A stretch of 64,000 bases of DNA from Pseudomonas grandcourensis (lineage in GTDB: Bacteria > Pseudomonadota > Gammaproteobacteria > Pseudomonadales > Pseudomonadaceae). Where the stretch lies: assembly GCF_039909015.1 (NCBI RefSeq), contig NZ_CP150919.1:6699688-6763687 (forward strand), in the 5' to 3' direction. Position numbers and translations under genes: made by a program. The notes below the pieces were generated by a model. It was given only the letters and a program-made list of their open reading frames with translations. It made no database searches and was not told the origin of the DNA. Shown in pieces: positions 25,660 to 34,005 of the stretch; within the stretch, counting starts at the first letter, position 1; each line of letters begins with the position of its first letter.

Positions 25660-27614
25660 TTGGCAGCTCCTGGCTGAGCGGTTTTACGCGACGGCGCAGG
25701 GTCAACCGGCAGCGTGAAAGTACGGAGGTCGATGGTCGGCGCATTGCTGCTGCCGCCCAGACGATGATCGAGCACCAGCAATCTGGCGTTGGCCAAACCC
25801 TGGGACAACTGACTGAAATACTGCTCCAGCACGAAAGCCTGGCCAGCGCTGGCATAGGCTTTCTTCTCGGCGTTGAATTTCAGGTCCGCGGCCTGGGCGC
25901 CAGCGTTGATTTCACGGGCGCTGGCCGTCGCCTGATCGCGGGCGATGCTGGCCTGCAACTGCGCCTGGTTGGTGGCCTCGGCAGCGGCACCGCGTTCACG
26001 GGCGATCAAGGCTTGCGCGCCAATCTGCGCCGCTTGCACGCCGTGATAGGCATTGGCTGCACCGGCCGGCGGGTGAATAGCCTCGACCACCGTGGCGAGA
26101 ATTTCCACACCGCTGTCGAGTTTTTGCAGGTCAGCCTGGACGGCGCGGCCGATTTCTTCGGCCAGCCCTACCCTGTCCTCGCCCAGCAAACCGTCGAGGG
26201 TGCGCGAGGCGAAGTCGTGAACCAGGATTCGGCTGGCGGTGCTGCGAATCAACATCGGCACATCGGCACTGTTATAGGTGGCGGCCAGCGCTGCCTCATC
26301 GCTCAGACCGATGCGATAGACGAAGCGCACGTCCATGTTGACGATCTGAAAGCTCTGCTTGTCGGCTCGGCTGCTCGCGATCACCTGGGATTTGTCGTTC
26401 ACATGGCTGGCGTCCCACAGGCGATTGGCAATTGCCGGGGCCGGACCTTCGGCAGGGTCGGCCTGAGTGGGGGCTGTAGTTTCGCCGACACTGGTGGCCA
26501 ACTCGTGAACCACGCCATTCTCGACCCTCAACACCCGGCCCAAAGGCCAAGGCAAACCCATATGTAAACCTGGGCCGAACACCTCAACCGGCTTGCCGAA
26601 TCGCTCGTAGATGCCACGCCCTTGCAGGGCAATTTCGTGAATGCCAGTCAGCGACCAGCCAACCAGCGACACCACCGCCAGCACCGGCAGGAACGCCCGA
26701 CGCATGTAGGTGAAGGCCCAGATCTGCCGCAGATCGATGCCGAAACGGTTATGCAATTCGTGCTGCAACGCCAACAATGGCTGTGGTGGCCAGCGCAGCA
26801 TGTCAGCGACAAAGCTGCGCGCCAACAGCTCCGGCTCAAGGCGTTCGCGGCGCGGGCTGAACAATGACAACAGCGCGCGCAGTAACAGTTCTGCCGCCAC
26901 CAGCCCCGGCAGCAGACCGATCAACACCGCCAGGCGTACAGGCCATACCGAGGTTTCATCGGCAAACAATAGACAAAAAGCACTGAGCACCAGGCTGATG
27001 ATCGCCACACGGATCAATTGCGCCAATGTAGCGGCTTCAGGCCATTGCGCAGTGTTTTCCTGGGCCAGATGGCGTTCCATCACCAACAGGCCGAACGCCA
27101 ACAGTAGGAAGCACGCCGCCCCGACAGTGGCCGACAGGCCCAGCGCTGCCGGGGGCAACGTGAGGTTCCAGGCTTGTTCGACGCTCAATACCGCCAACAA
27201 TGCCCAGCCGCCAAGCCATAGCGTCGGCGCGCCGATTTGCCCGAGCAGATGCTGCGATTGTCGGCTGATCCGGTCCAGCAATCGCTCATACCACCCCGAT
27301 GGCGCGGCAGACTCGTCGACAACAACCACCGGCACTACGGGATTCATGGCACGGGCCCGCCACTGGGTTACCCACCAGGCCGATTGCAAACCGGCCATCA
27401 ACACAACAGACGCCGCGCTCAGGTTCAGCAGCAACGCCGGCCACAGTGTTTGCGAGGAAAACAACCCGGCAAAAAACGCCAGCAGCACACCCACCGTCGC
27501 GAATACGCCCGCGCCGATGGCGAACTGGCGTAAACGCCGCCCTTGAATGAACGCCTGCTGAAAGCGCGGTAACCCGGCTAACGGCGCTTCATCAACATCG
27601 AGATCGACTTGCAT
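25656..27614 (-). CDS. Polytopic SPFH-domain protein, first gene of the Zur-linked operon
   Basis: A 652-residue protein with an unusual plan: about six or seven hydrophobic segments in the first ~330 residues, then a single SPFH domain (from EIALQGRGIYERFGKPVEVF) and a C-terminal Ala/Gln helix ending in TIDLRTFTLPVDP. Most SPFH proteins have only one membrane anchor. The frame is open up to 27689, but a Zur-like palindrome lies at 27648-27666 within that extension and GGGGTGG precedes the ATG at 27614, so I set the start there. The 4-base overlap with the next gene implies one transcript of four genes. Confidence 0.82.
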   Translation of the reverse strand: MQVDLDVDEAPLAGLPRFQQAFIQGRRLRQFAIGAGVFATVGVLLAFFAGLFSSQTLWPALLLNLSAASVVLMAGLQSAWWVTQWRARAMNPVVPVVVVDESAAPSGWYERLLDRISRQSQHLLGQIGAPTLWLGGWALLAVLSVEQAWNLTLPPAALGLSATVGAACFLLLAFGLLVMERHLAQENTAQWPEAATLAQLIRVAIISLVLSAFCLLFADETSVWPVRLAVLIGLLPGLVAAELLLRALLSLFSPRRERLEPELLARSFVADMLRWPPQPLLALQHELHNRFGIDLRQIWAFTYMRRAFLPVLAVVSLVGWSLTGIHEIALQGRGIYERFGKPVEVFGPGLHMGLPWPLGRVLRVENGVVHELATSVGETTAPTQADPAEGPAPAIANRLWDASHVNDKSQVIASSRADKQSFQIVNMDVRFVYRIGLSDEAALAATYNSADVPMLIRSTASRILVHDFASRTLDGLLGEDRVGLAEEIGRAVQADLQKLDSGVEILATVVEAIHPPAGAANAYHGVQAAQIGAQALIARERGAAAEATNQAQLQASIARDQATASAREINAGAQAADLKFNAEKKAYASAGQAFVLEQYFSQLSQGLANARLLVLDHRLGGSSNAPTIDLRTFTLPVDPAPSRKTAQPGAAN

Positions 27615-27647
27615 ACCACCCCAGAGTGTCTTTCGCTTACAGGACAA

Positions 27648-27666
27648 TTCGTTACGATATAACGAA
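27648..27666. promoter_or_regulatory. Zur-box-like operator of the SPFH-hmtA operon
   Basis: TTCGTTACGATATAACGAA has perfect 7-base arms. Compared with the Zur consensus TGTTATANTATAACA it keeps GTTA and TATAAC but differs at the outer bases and two inner ones. It lies 34 bases before the operon's first start codon. Confidence 0.65.
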
Positions 27667-27830
27667 AATGGTGAAATTTCCGTACTCACGCGCGCTATCT
27701 AAAGATGCCCAACCTGTCGCTTACCTGAAGCCTTGACCGAAATGCTGCAGAACGCACATATTGCGCTCGTAATTTTATCCAGGAACTACTTTTACCCATC
27801 CCTACCCCCTTTCGATCCAGGAGTACATCC

Positions 27831-29231
27831 ATGAGCATTTATGACGTCGTGATACTCGGCGGTGGCCCCGGCGGTTACAACGCGGCGATCCGCGCCGGAC
27901 AACTGGGTCTGAAGGCCGCCTGCGTGGAAGGACGCGCCACACTCGGCGGCACCTGCCTGAACGTCGGCTGCATGCCATCCAAGGCGTTGCTGCATGCCTC
28001 TGAACTGTACGACGCGGCCATGGGGGCGGAATTCGCCAACCTGGGGATCGATGTCAAACCCAGCCTCAACCTCGCCCAGATGATGAAACAAAAGGATGAA
28101 AGCGTTACCGGGCTGACCAAGGGCATCGAATTTCTTTTCCGCAAAAACAAAGTCGACTGGATCAAAGGCTGGGGCCACATCGACGGACCGGGCAAAGTCA
28201 CGGCGACCGATAGAGCCGGTGGCAAGACCGAACTGATCGCCAGGGACATCATCATTGCCACCGGTTCCGAGCCCATGCCCCTGCCTGGTGTGGACATCGA
28301 TAACAAACGCATCCTCGACTCCACCGGTGCCCTGGCCCTGAGCGAGGTGCCCAGGCATCTGGTGGTGATCGGCGCCGGGGTGATCGGCCTGGAACTGGGT
28401 TCGGTCTGGCGACGCCTTGGGGCACAGGTGACAGTGGTCGAGTTTCTCGACCGGATCTGCCCCGGCGTTGACATCGAAGCCGGCAAAACCCTGCAACGAT
28501 CCCTGAGTAAACAAGGCTTGAGTTTCAAGTTGAGTTCTAAAGTGACCAGCGCCACCAGCTCAGCCAACGGCGTCCAGCTCAGCATCGAGCCTGCCGCTGG
28601 CGGTGCCGCCGAACTGCTCGAAGCGGATTACGTATTGGTGGCCATCGGACGCCGACCTTATACACAGGGTCTGGGCCTGGAGAACGTCGGCCTCGCCACC
28701 GACAAGCGCGGCGTGCTCGCCAACAAAGGGCATCGCACCGAAGCCGCCGGGATCTGGGTAATCGGTGACGTGACCTCGGGCCCCATGCTCGCCCACAAGG
28801 CCGAGGACGAAGCCATGGCCTGCGTCGAGCAGATCGTCGGCAAGGCGGGCGAGGTCAATTACGACCTGATCCCCAGTGTGATCTACACCAAACCGGAACT
28901 GGCCAGCGTCGGCAAGACCGAAGAGCAACTCAAGGCTGAAGGCCGGGCGTACAAGATCGGCAAGTTTCCCTTCACCGCCAACAGCCGGGCGAAGATCAAC
29001 CACGAAACCGAAGGCTTCGCCAAAGTGCTGGCCGATGAGCGCACGGACGAAGTCCTCGGCGTGCATCTGGTTGGCCCGAGCGTCAGTGAAATGATTGGCG
29101 AGTATTGCGTGGCCATGGAGTTCAGCGCCTCGGCCGAAGACATCGCCCTGACCTGCCACCCACACCCGACCCGCTCCGAGGCCTTGCGCCAGGCGGCGAT
29201 GAATGTGGAGGGGATGGCGACGCAGATGTAA
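27831..29231 (+). CDS. lpd: Dihydrolipoyl dehydrogenase
   Basis: A 466-residue FAD disulfide oxidoreductase, the E3 component that reoxidises dihydrolipoamide in 2-oxoacid dehydrogenase or glycine cleavage complexes. Visible are the FAD motif GGGPGG near residue 10, the redox-active CLNVGC, the NAD motif VIGAGVIGLE, the FAD site GDVTSGPMLAHKA and the C-terminal HPHPTRSE with the His/Glu dyad. Pseudomonads carry several paralogues; no E1 or E2 gene is near, which fits the free-standing Lpd3 type. AGGAG precedes the ATG. REP elements follow it. Confidence 0.93.
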   Translation: MSIYDVVILGGGPGGYNAAIRAGQLGLKAACVEGRATLGGTCLNVGCMPSKALLHASELYDAAMGAEFANLGIDVKPSLNLAQMMKQKDESVTGLTKGIEFLFRKNKVDWIKGWGHIDGPGKVTATDRAGGKTELIARDIIIATGSEPMPLPGVDIDNKRILDSTGALALSEVPRHLVVIGAGVIGLELGSVWRRLGAQVTVVEFLDRICPGVDIEAGKTLQRSLSKQGLSFKLSSKVTSATSSANGVQLSIEPAAGGAAELLEADYVLVAIGRRPYTQGLGLENVGLATDKRGVLANKGHRTEAAGIWVIGDVTSGPMLAHKAEDEAMACVEQIVGKAGEVNYDLIPSVIYTKPELASVGKTEEQLKAEGRAYKIGKFPFTANSRAKINHETEGFAKVLADERTDEVLGVHLVGPSVSEMIGEYCVAMEFSASAEDIALTCHPHPTRSEALRQAAMNVEGMATQM

Positions 29232-29263
29232 GTCTTGAAGTGCTGCAGTGACTGATCTATCGC

Positions 29264-29330
29264 ATTCGCGAGCAGGCTCGCTCCCACAAGGTTTGCGCTG
29301 TACCTGGGGGAGCGAGCCTGCTCGCGATGC
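29264..29330. repeat. Paired REP palindromes
   Basis: Two nearly perfect inverted copies (TTCGCGAGCAGGCTCGCTCCC and GGGAGCGAGCCTGCTCGCGAT) flank a 20-base spacer between two converging genes. Confidence 0.9.
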
Positions 29331-29342
29331 AGACGACTCGGT

Positions 29343-29816
29343 CTAAAGCGGCAAATGCTCCAGCGGCAACGACCCCGGGGCCTTCACCGTGTGAATCGCA
29401 AAGTTGCTGCGAATATCACTCACCCCCGGCAGCTTCAGCAATCGCCCGGTGAGAAAGCGGTCATAGCCACGCAAGTCCGGCACCACCACCTGCAACAAAA
29501 AATCCGATTCCCCTGACACCAGAAACGCCGAAATCACCTCGGGCAATGCCGTCACCGCGTGGCGAAAGGCTTCGGCTTGTTCGTCGTTATGACGCTCGAC
29601 CTTGACCCCGACAAACACCGTCAGCCCCAACCCCACTTCGTCGCGGTCCAGGTTGGCCTGATAACCGCGAATCACCCCCGCCTCTTCCAGCATCCGCACC
29701 CGGCGCAAGCAAGGCGATGCCGACAGGCCGATCTCGTCTGCCAGTTGCACATTGCTCAGGCGGCCATCCCGTTGCAGTGCGGCGAGAATCTTGCGGTCGT
29801 AGGCGTCGAGTTTCAT
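29343..29816 (-). CDS. Lrp/AsnC-family transcriptional regulator
   Basis: A 157-residue regulator. Residues 1-55 form the winged helix-turn-helix (DRKILAALQRDGRLSNVQLADEIGLS, PCLRRVRMLE), and the rest is the RAM ligand-binding domain (VGVKVERHNDEQAEAF, FLVSGESDFLLQVVVPD). Such proteins sense amino acids. It is divergent from a LysE/RhtB exporter gene with 146 bases between them, a classic arrangement in which the regulator controls the exporter. Confidence 0.92.
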   Translation of the reverse strand: MKLDAYDRKILAALQRDGRLSNVQLADEIGLSASPCLRRVRMLEEAGVIRGYQANLDRDEVGLGLTVFVGVKVERHNDEQAEAFRHAVTALPEVISAFLVSGESDFLLQVVVPDLRGYDRFLTGRLLKLPGVSDIRSNFAIHTVKAPGSLPLEHLPL

Positions 29817-29962
29817 GGTTTGGCAGATCCTGATGGTTCAAGCTTGATTAAGTGGCAGGTTATGCCAATACACGACCCGATAGAAGCTGACAACGCAAGC
29901 ACCTGCCCCGCCCTCCAGCCCTAGACTGGCAGGACCAAATCGACAACGAACGGGGGTGCAAC

Positions 29963-30592
29963 ATGCAAGGTCTCTGGCTGTTTTTCATGGCGCTGGCAGT
30001 GGTCTACCTGTTGCCGGGGCCCGACATGATCCTGCTGTTGCAGACCGGCGCCCGCCAAGGCAAAGGCGCCGCGCTGGCCACGGCCGTGGGCTTGGGCATC
30101 GCCCGGGGTTGCCATGTGGCATTGGCGGCGCTGGGGCTGGCGGCACTGTTCAAGGCCGCGCCATGGACCTTCGACGTGGTGCGCCTGGCCGGTGCCGCGT
30201 ATCTGTTGTGGATCGGCATTCAGTGCCTGCGAACCACGATGCTGCCGAGCCTCACCAGCGCCGACGCAACCGGTGAAAAAATGCGCTGGGGTACAGCCAT
30301 CCGACGCGGACTGCTGACCAACCTGCTCAATCCCAAGGCACTGTTGTTCTGCTCGGTGCTGCTGCCGCAATTCATCGACCCACAGTCTGGGCCGGTGCTC
30401 GGGCAATTTGCGACCTTGGGCGTGGTGCTCGTTGGTGTCGGTTTGCTGTTCGACAGCGCTTACGCCCTGGTCGGCGCGGCACTCGGCCGTTGGCTGCAAC
30501 GCAGCCCCTCAGCCCAGCGCCTGCAACAATGGTTGTTCGGCAGCCTGTTGATCGGTTTCGCCGTGCGGCTGACCTTTGTGCAACAGGCTTGA
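29963..30592 (+). CDS. LysE/RhtB-family amino acid exporter
   Basis: A 209-residue inner-membrane protein with about six hydrophobic segments. The LysE signature is seen in YLLPGPDMILLLQTGARQGK near residue 15, GAAYLLWIGIQCLR, and RRGLLTNLLNPKALLF. It probably exports an amino acid in exchange for protons; the specific one cannot be read from sequence. The divergent Lrp-type gene is its likely regulator. It converges with the next gene, ending 3 bases before that gene's stop. Confidence 0.9.
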   Translation: MQGLWLFFMALAVVYLLPGPDMILLLQTGARQGKGAALATAVGLGIARGCHVALAALGLAALFKAAPWTFDVVRLAGAAYLLWIGIQCLRTTMLPSLTSADATGEKMRWGTAIRRGLLTNLLNPKALLFCSVLLPQFIDPQSGPVLGQFATLGVVLVGVGLLFDSAYALVGAALGRWLQRSPSAQRLQQWLFGSLLIGFAVRLTFVQQA

Positions 30593-30595
30593 ACC

Positions 30596-32713
30596 TCACT
30601 GCGCCTTGCGGCGGCGACGTTTGAACATCAATAGCGCGGCTGCCGCGAACGCCACTACGCTACCGATCTGTAGCGGCGTCTTGTACGGTCGCAAGGCCGA
30701 ACGCGCAGCGTCGGTGACTTGGGTCACGTAGCGTTTGTCGGCGTTCTCGAAGTCGGGGTACGGGCACTGGTGGCCGAAATCGGCGGCCCATTCCACGTAA
30801 GGCCCTTCTTTGACATAACGCTGATAAATCGCACTTTGCTCCTCGAGGCTGCTGTTCCACCCCGACGCCTCGCACAGCACCGCCGCAAACGCCTGACTGG
30901 TGTGAGGCAAGTTATCCGCCGCCTTGCTCGCCAGCGCCGTGGCCACGAAACGATAGTGATAACGCTGATCTGGCTGGGCAGCGCTGGCCTGCTGACGCTT
31001 CACTTCGTCCTCGGCCACCAATGGACCGACTTTGAGCTCGTCGTTTGCCAGGGTGAAGTTACCGCCGAAGGTGGCGTAATCCGGCGCCATCTCGTAGCCC
31101 AAGATGTCCATGCCCCACTCGCGTGCCGTCCAGGCCGCATTGAACAGCGCAGCGGCGCGACGGGTCGGCCACCAGGCTGAATCAGCCGCCAGACGTTGTT
31201 CGCCATACAATCTCGCCTTGTGCCGCAAGCCGTCATTATCGAAGTACGCCGGCGCTTGCTCGTAATGCCCCTCGCGCAACAAACGCCGCCCAAGCAGATT
31301 GCGCAGGCTCGCCGCCACCGGCAAGGGCACGTAGTTGTCGCGGTCCTGCTGGCTGAGCGGCGGCGGTGCCGGCACTTGCGTGTCGACGTAGTGCTTGAGT
31401 TCTTCGAGGGTCAACACGCGCTCGGCAACAGTGGCGGCGTCGAACCAGTAAATGCTTTGGCTGCGATACAGCTGATCGAAGGCTTGCAGGTATTCCCCGC
31501 GTTGCAGAGCCAGGATCGCGCTTTCACCCTCGACCCGGCATTTGGGCTGAAGCGTTTCGTAATCGTAGTCCGGGGTCCGTCGCTCGCCCCAGGACTCATT
31601 CTGCGGGAAAGCCTGGGCCGCTTTGGCATAGGCTGCGGCAGCCGCACTCTTATCGCCCTCGCGCACCGCCAGTTTTGCCCGCAACCACCAGGCCAACCCA
31701 CCATCGCCGGCATGTTCGAGGAAAGCCTTGGCGCTGGCGTAATCACCCTGTTGATAATTCATCGCCGCCAGGCGGTCGGCGTTTTCGAGACTGCCACGGG
31801 TACTGTTTTGCAGCAGCTTGATCATTTTCTGTTCGTTGGGCGGTTGATCGCCGAACGACCAACCCAATCGGCTGATCAGCGATGCGGTCACCAATTGCTG
31901 TACGGGCTGGCCCTTGAGCAACTCGGCCACTTGATCATCCGGCAGGGTCATCAGGTCCGCCATCAGCAACTTCAGCGAGGTGTAGCCCACCGCGGAGCCG
32001 TGCAGATTTTGCGTGGCGTACAACTCGATGGCGCGATTCCAGTCGCCGGCGGCGCGCACCACCCGGGCTTCTTCGCCGAGGCTGGCGACACCCAGTTCCA
32101 GTGGATCGCTGAAGCCGTCGATGCTCAGTTGCCGGGCTTGCTCGAAGGCCTTGGCGGATTGCTCGAGCAGACCAGGGGCTGCGTTGGCTTCGGCGCTCAT
32201 GGCGAACAACGCGCGACCCAACGAGTAAGCCGCCCAGGTGCTGTGCGAAGCCCGTTGCTCAGCAGGCAGGGCCAGCACCTTCTTGAAATACCCGGCGGCC
32301 AGGGCAGGATCACCCGCGACAAATGCCACAGCACCGGCCAGGTACAACCTGAGCTCAGGCGGCAGTTGGGCCCCTTCGGTTTCAACCTGACGGGCATCGG
32401 TCAGGCTGCGAAGGTGTTTCACCAACACTTGTTGCTCGGCGGAAAGTCCGGCTTGCTCGGCCTGATCCCGCAGCGCTACTGGGTCAGTTTCATCCGCATA
32501 GTTGGCGCCAGCGGTGACATTCTTCAAGCCTTTGATGGCGTGGCCGAGGCGGCTGATTTCGAAGCTGAAGTTACCTTCCGGTAGTTCCGCCAGCGACTGG
32601 CCTCGGTTATCCAACAGGCGCATGGGGAAGTCCGGGCCGCAGGCCAACGCCGAACCCAGCGGCAGGCTGAGGCTCAGGCAAAGCAGATGACGCGGCCAGT
32701 TACGGGTGAACAT
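30596..32713 (-). CDS. Large exported protein with helical repeats, unknown function
   Basis: A 705-residue protein with a signal peptide (1-23, LSLSLPLGSALA, then CGPDFP, which may be lipidated or disulfide-bonded) and one C-terminal membrane segment followed by a basic tail (VVAFAAAALLMFKRRRRK). Most of the protein is Ala-rich helical repeats such as AAGYFKKVLALPAEQRA, KAFLEHAGDGG and AAAYAKAAQAFPQNE, which look like degenerate TPRs. A perfect AAGGAGG ribosome site 6 bases before the ATG sets the start. The upstream DUF3142 gene overlaps it by 14 bases, so the two are likely co-translated. I do not recognise a characterised family. Confidence 0.75.
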   Translation of the reverse strand: MFTRNWPRHLLCLSLSLPLGSALACGPDFPMRLLDNRGQSLAELPEGNFSFEISRLGHAIKGLKNVTAGANYADETDPVALRDQAEQAGLSAEQQVLVKHLRSLTDARQVETEGAQLPPELRLYLAGAVAFVAGDPALAAGYFKKVLALPAEQRASHSTWAAYSLGRALFAMSAEANAAPGLLEQSAKAFEQARQLSIDGFSDPLELGVASLGEEARVVRAAGDWNRAIELYATQNLHGSAVGYTSLKLLMADLMTLPDDQVAELLKGQPVQQLVTASLISRLGWSFGDQPPNEQKMIKLLQNSTRGSLENADRLAAMNYQQGDYASAKAFLEHAGDGGLAWWLRAKLAVREGDKSAAAAAYAKAAQAFPQNESWGERRTPDYDYETLQPKCRVEGESAILALQRGEYLQAFDQLYRSQSIYWFDAATVAERVLTLEELKHYVDTQVPAPPPLSQQDRDNYVPLPVAASLRNLLGRRLLREGHYEQAPAYFDNDGLRHKARLYGEQRLAADSAWWPTRRAAALFNAAWTAREWGMDILGYEMAPDYATFGGNFTLANDELKVGPLVAEDEVKRQQASAAQPDQRYHYRFVATALASKAADNLPHTSQAFAAVLCEASGWNSSLEEQSAIYQRYVKEGPYVEWAADFGHQCPYPDFENADKRYVTQVTDAARSALRPYKTPLQIGSVVAFAAAALLMFKRRRRKAQ

Positions 32714-33896
32714 TCGAACCTCCTTGATCAATGTGTGCGCAGCGAGCCCAACCAATGGCACGCTGCCCGCCGGCCGGTATTCGGCCATCGCGCAGGCGGG
32801 TGAAGGTAAGCAGATCCGGACGCTGTTGCAACGCGTAACCGGCCAAGGCATCGGCCCCCTCACAACCGCTGACAGCCAGTGTCAGGCGTTCGGGCCAGGC
32901 GCGGTCGAGGTTGCCCTGGTTGCTGATGCCGATGTCATAGAGGCCATTGTCGGCCGAGAGTTTCAGGTTCAATTGACTGTCGAGCACATCACCGCGCGCC
33001 ACGGCACGCAAGGTGGTCAGGCTCCAGGCACGACGGTCGTTGGCCAATGGCAGGCGAAACCAGATCAGGCCCGCCAGATGTTTCGGTGGATCGGCACGCA
33101 ACTCGGTACCGAGGGTGCGTAACGACTGCGGATCGGCAAGTAATTCACGGCGCAGGCCTTCACGCTCCACCGTGACTTCGCTTTCCACAACAGGCGCGCC
33201 GTCCGCCGACGGCAGCAACGCCACGCCATAAGCCGGCAGCGCCAGATAGAAAGGTTTCGTCGTGACGCCGCTCCAGGCCTTCGCCCATTGCCGGGCCTGA
33301 TCGGCATCGAATAAGCCACGACGCGGATCGCTCACCGCGTGCACCTGCAACACGCTGCTGTCGACTGTGGATAACAGCGCCGGCAGTTCACGACTGTCGA
33401 GCCAGGACGGCAATGCGGTGATGCTCAGCGGCAGCGACGTCGGCAACGCTCCGCGCAACTGCGCGAGAAATTGGCGGTAGGCCGGTAGCCGAGCGTTTCC
33501 GGCGTCGTGGTCGATCTCCACACCGGCGAGGTTCAACCCCTGCCCCTGCCAGTCGCTGATCACCTGCCGGACTTGCGCCGTAACCTCATCCTGATCCAGC
33601 GCCTTGAGCTGCCCATCCAGGCGAATCACCGCAATCACCGGCCGGCCATCACGCTTGACCAGTGCCGGGTCAATCCGGGCCCGACTCCAGCCGGCGTTGG
33701 GGAAAGCCTGCAAGGCCAGCACTCGCAACGTCGAAAAATCGGCGCGGCTGTCCCGGAGGGCGGCGTCGTGGGCTGGCGTCCACTGCCGCTGCCAGACGTA
33801 AAGCTGTTGATCCAGCGGCGGAGCATCCTGTCTTTCGCAACCGGTGGTGAGCGCCAGCGCCATCAGCAAGACCATCGAGCGAGTAAAAAAAACCAT
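32700..33896 (-). CDS. DUF3142-domain lipoprotein
   Basis: A 398-residue exported protein. The N-terminus has a hydrophobic stretch and a lipobox-like LTTGC near residue 20. The domain contains LYVWQRQW, VIAVIRLDGQ, LAGVEIDHDAG, LPLSITALPSW and FYLALPAYGVALL, a TIM-barrel-like pattern recorded as DUF3142. The aligned acidic residues (EIDHD) suggest an enzyme, perhaps a glycoside hydrolase relative, but no activity is established. It overlaps the TPR-like partner gene. A hairpin terminator at 33922 separates it from the reductase gene upstream. Confidence 0.8.
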   Translation of the reverse strand: MVFFTRSMVLLMALALTTGCERQDAPPLDQQLYVWQRQWTPAHDAALRDSRADFSTLRVLALQAFPNAGWSRARIDPALVKRDGRPVIAVIRLDGQLKALDQDEVTAQVRQVISDWQGQGLNLAGVEIDHDAGNARLPAYRQFLAQLRGALPTSLPLSITALPSWLDSRELPALLSTVDSSVLQVHAVSDPRRGLFDADQARQWAKAWSGVTTKPFYLALPAYGVALLPSADGAPVVESEVTVEREGLRRELLADPQSLRTLGTELRADPPKHLAGLIWFRLPLANDRRAWSLTTLRAVARGDVLDSQLNLKLSADNGLYDIGISNQGNLDRAWPERLTLAVSGCEGADALAGYALQQRPDLLTFTRLRDGRIPAGGQRAIGWARCAHIDQGGSNVHP

Positions 33897-33921
33897 TGAA
33901 ACGCCTGTTCCTGAAATGCAG

Positions 33922-33944
33922 AAAGGGCCTGTGCGGCCCTTTTT
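33922..33944. terminator. Rho-independent terminator
   Basis: AAAGGGCC-TGTGC-GGCCCTTT with T or A runs on both sides can stop the transcript of the upstream minus-strand reductase gene. Confidence 0.85.
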
Positions 33945-34005
33945 CGTTCTGCTCACTACCCTACCCAGCCATCGACCGGCGGGCAATGTTCGCCTGCAAT
34001 GATCG

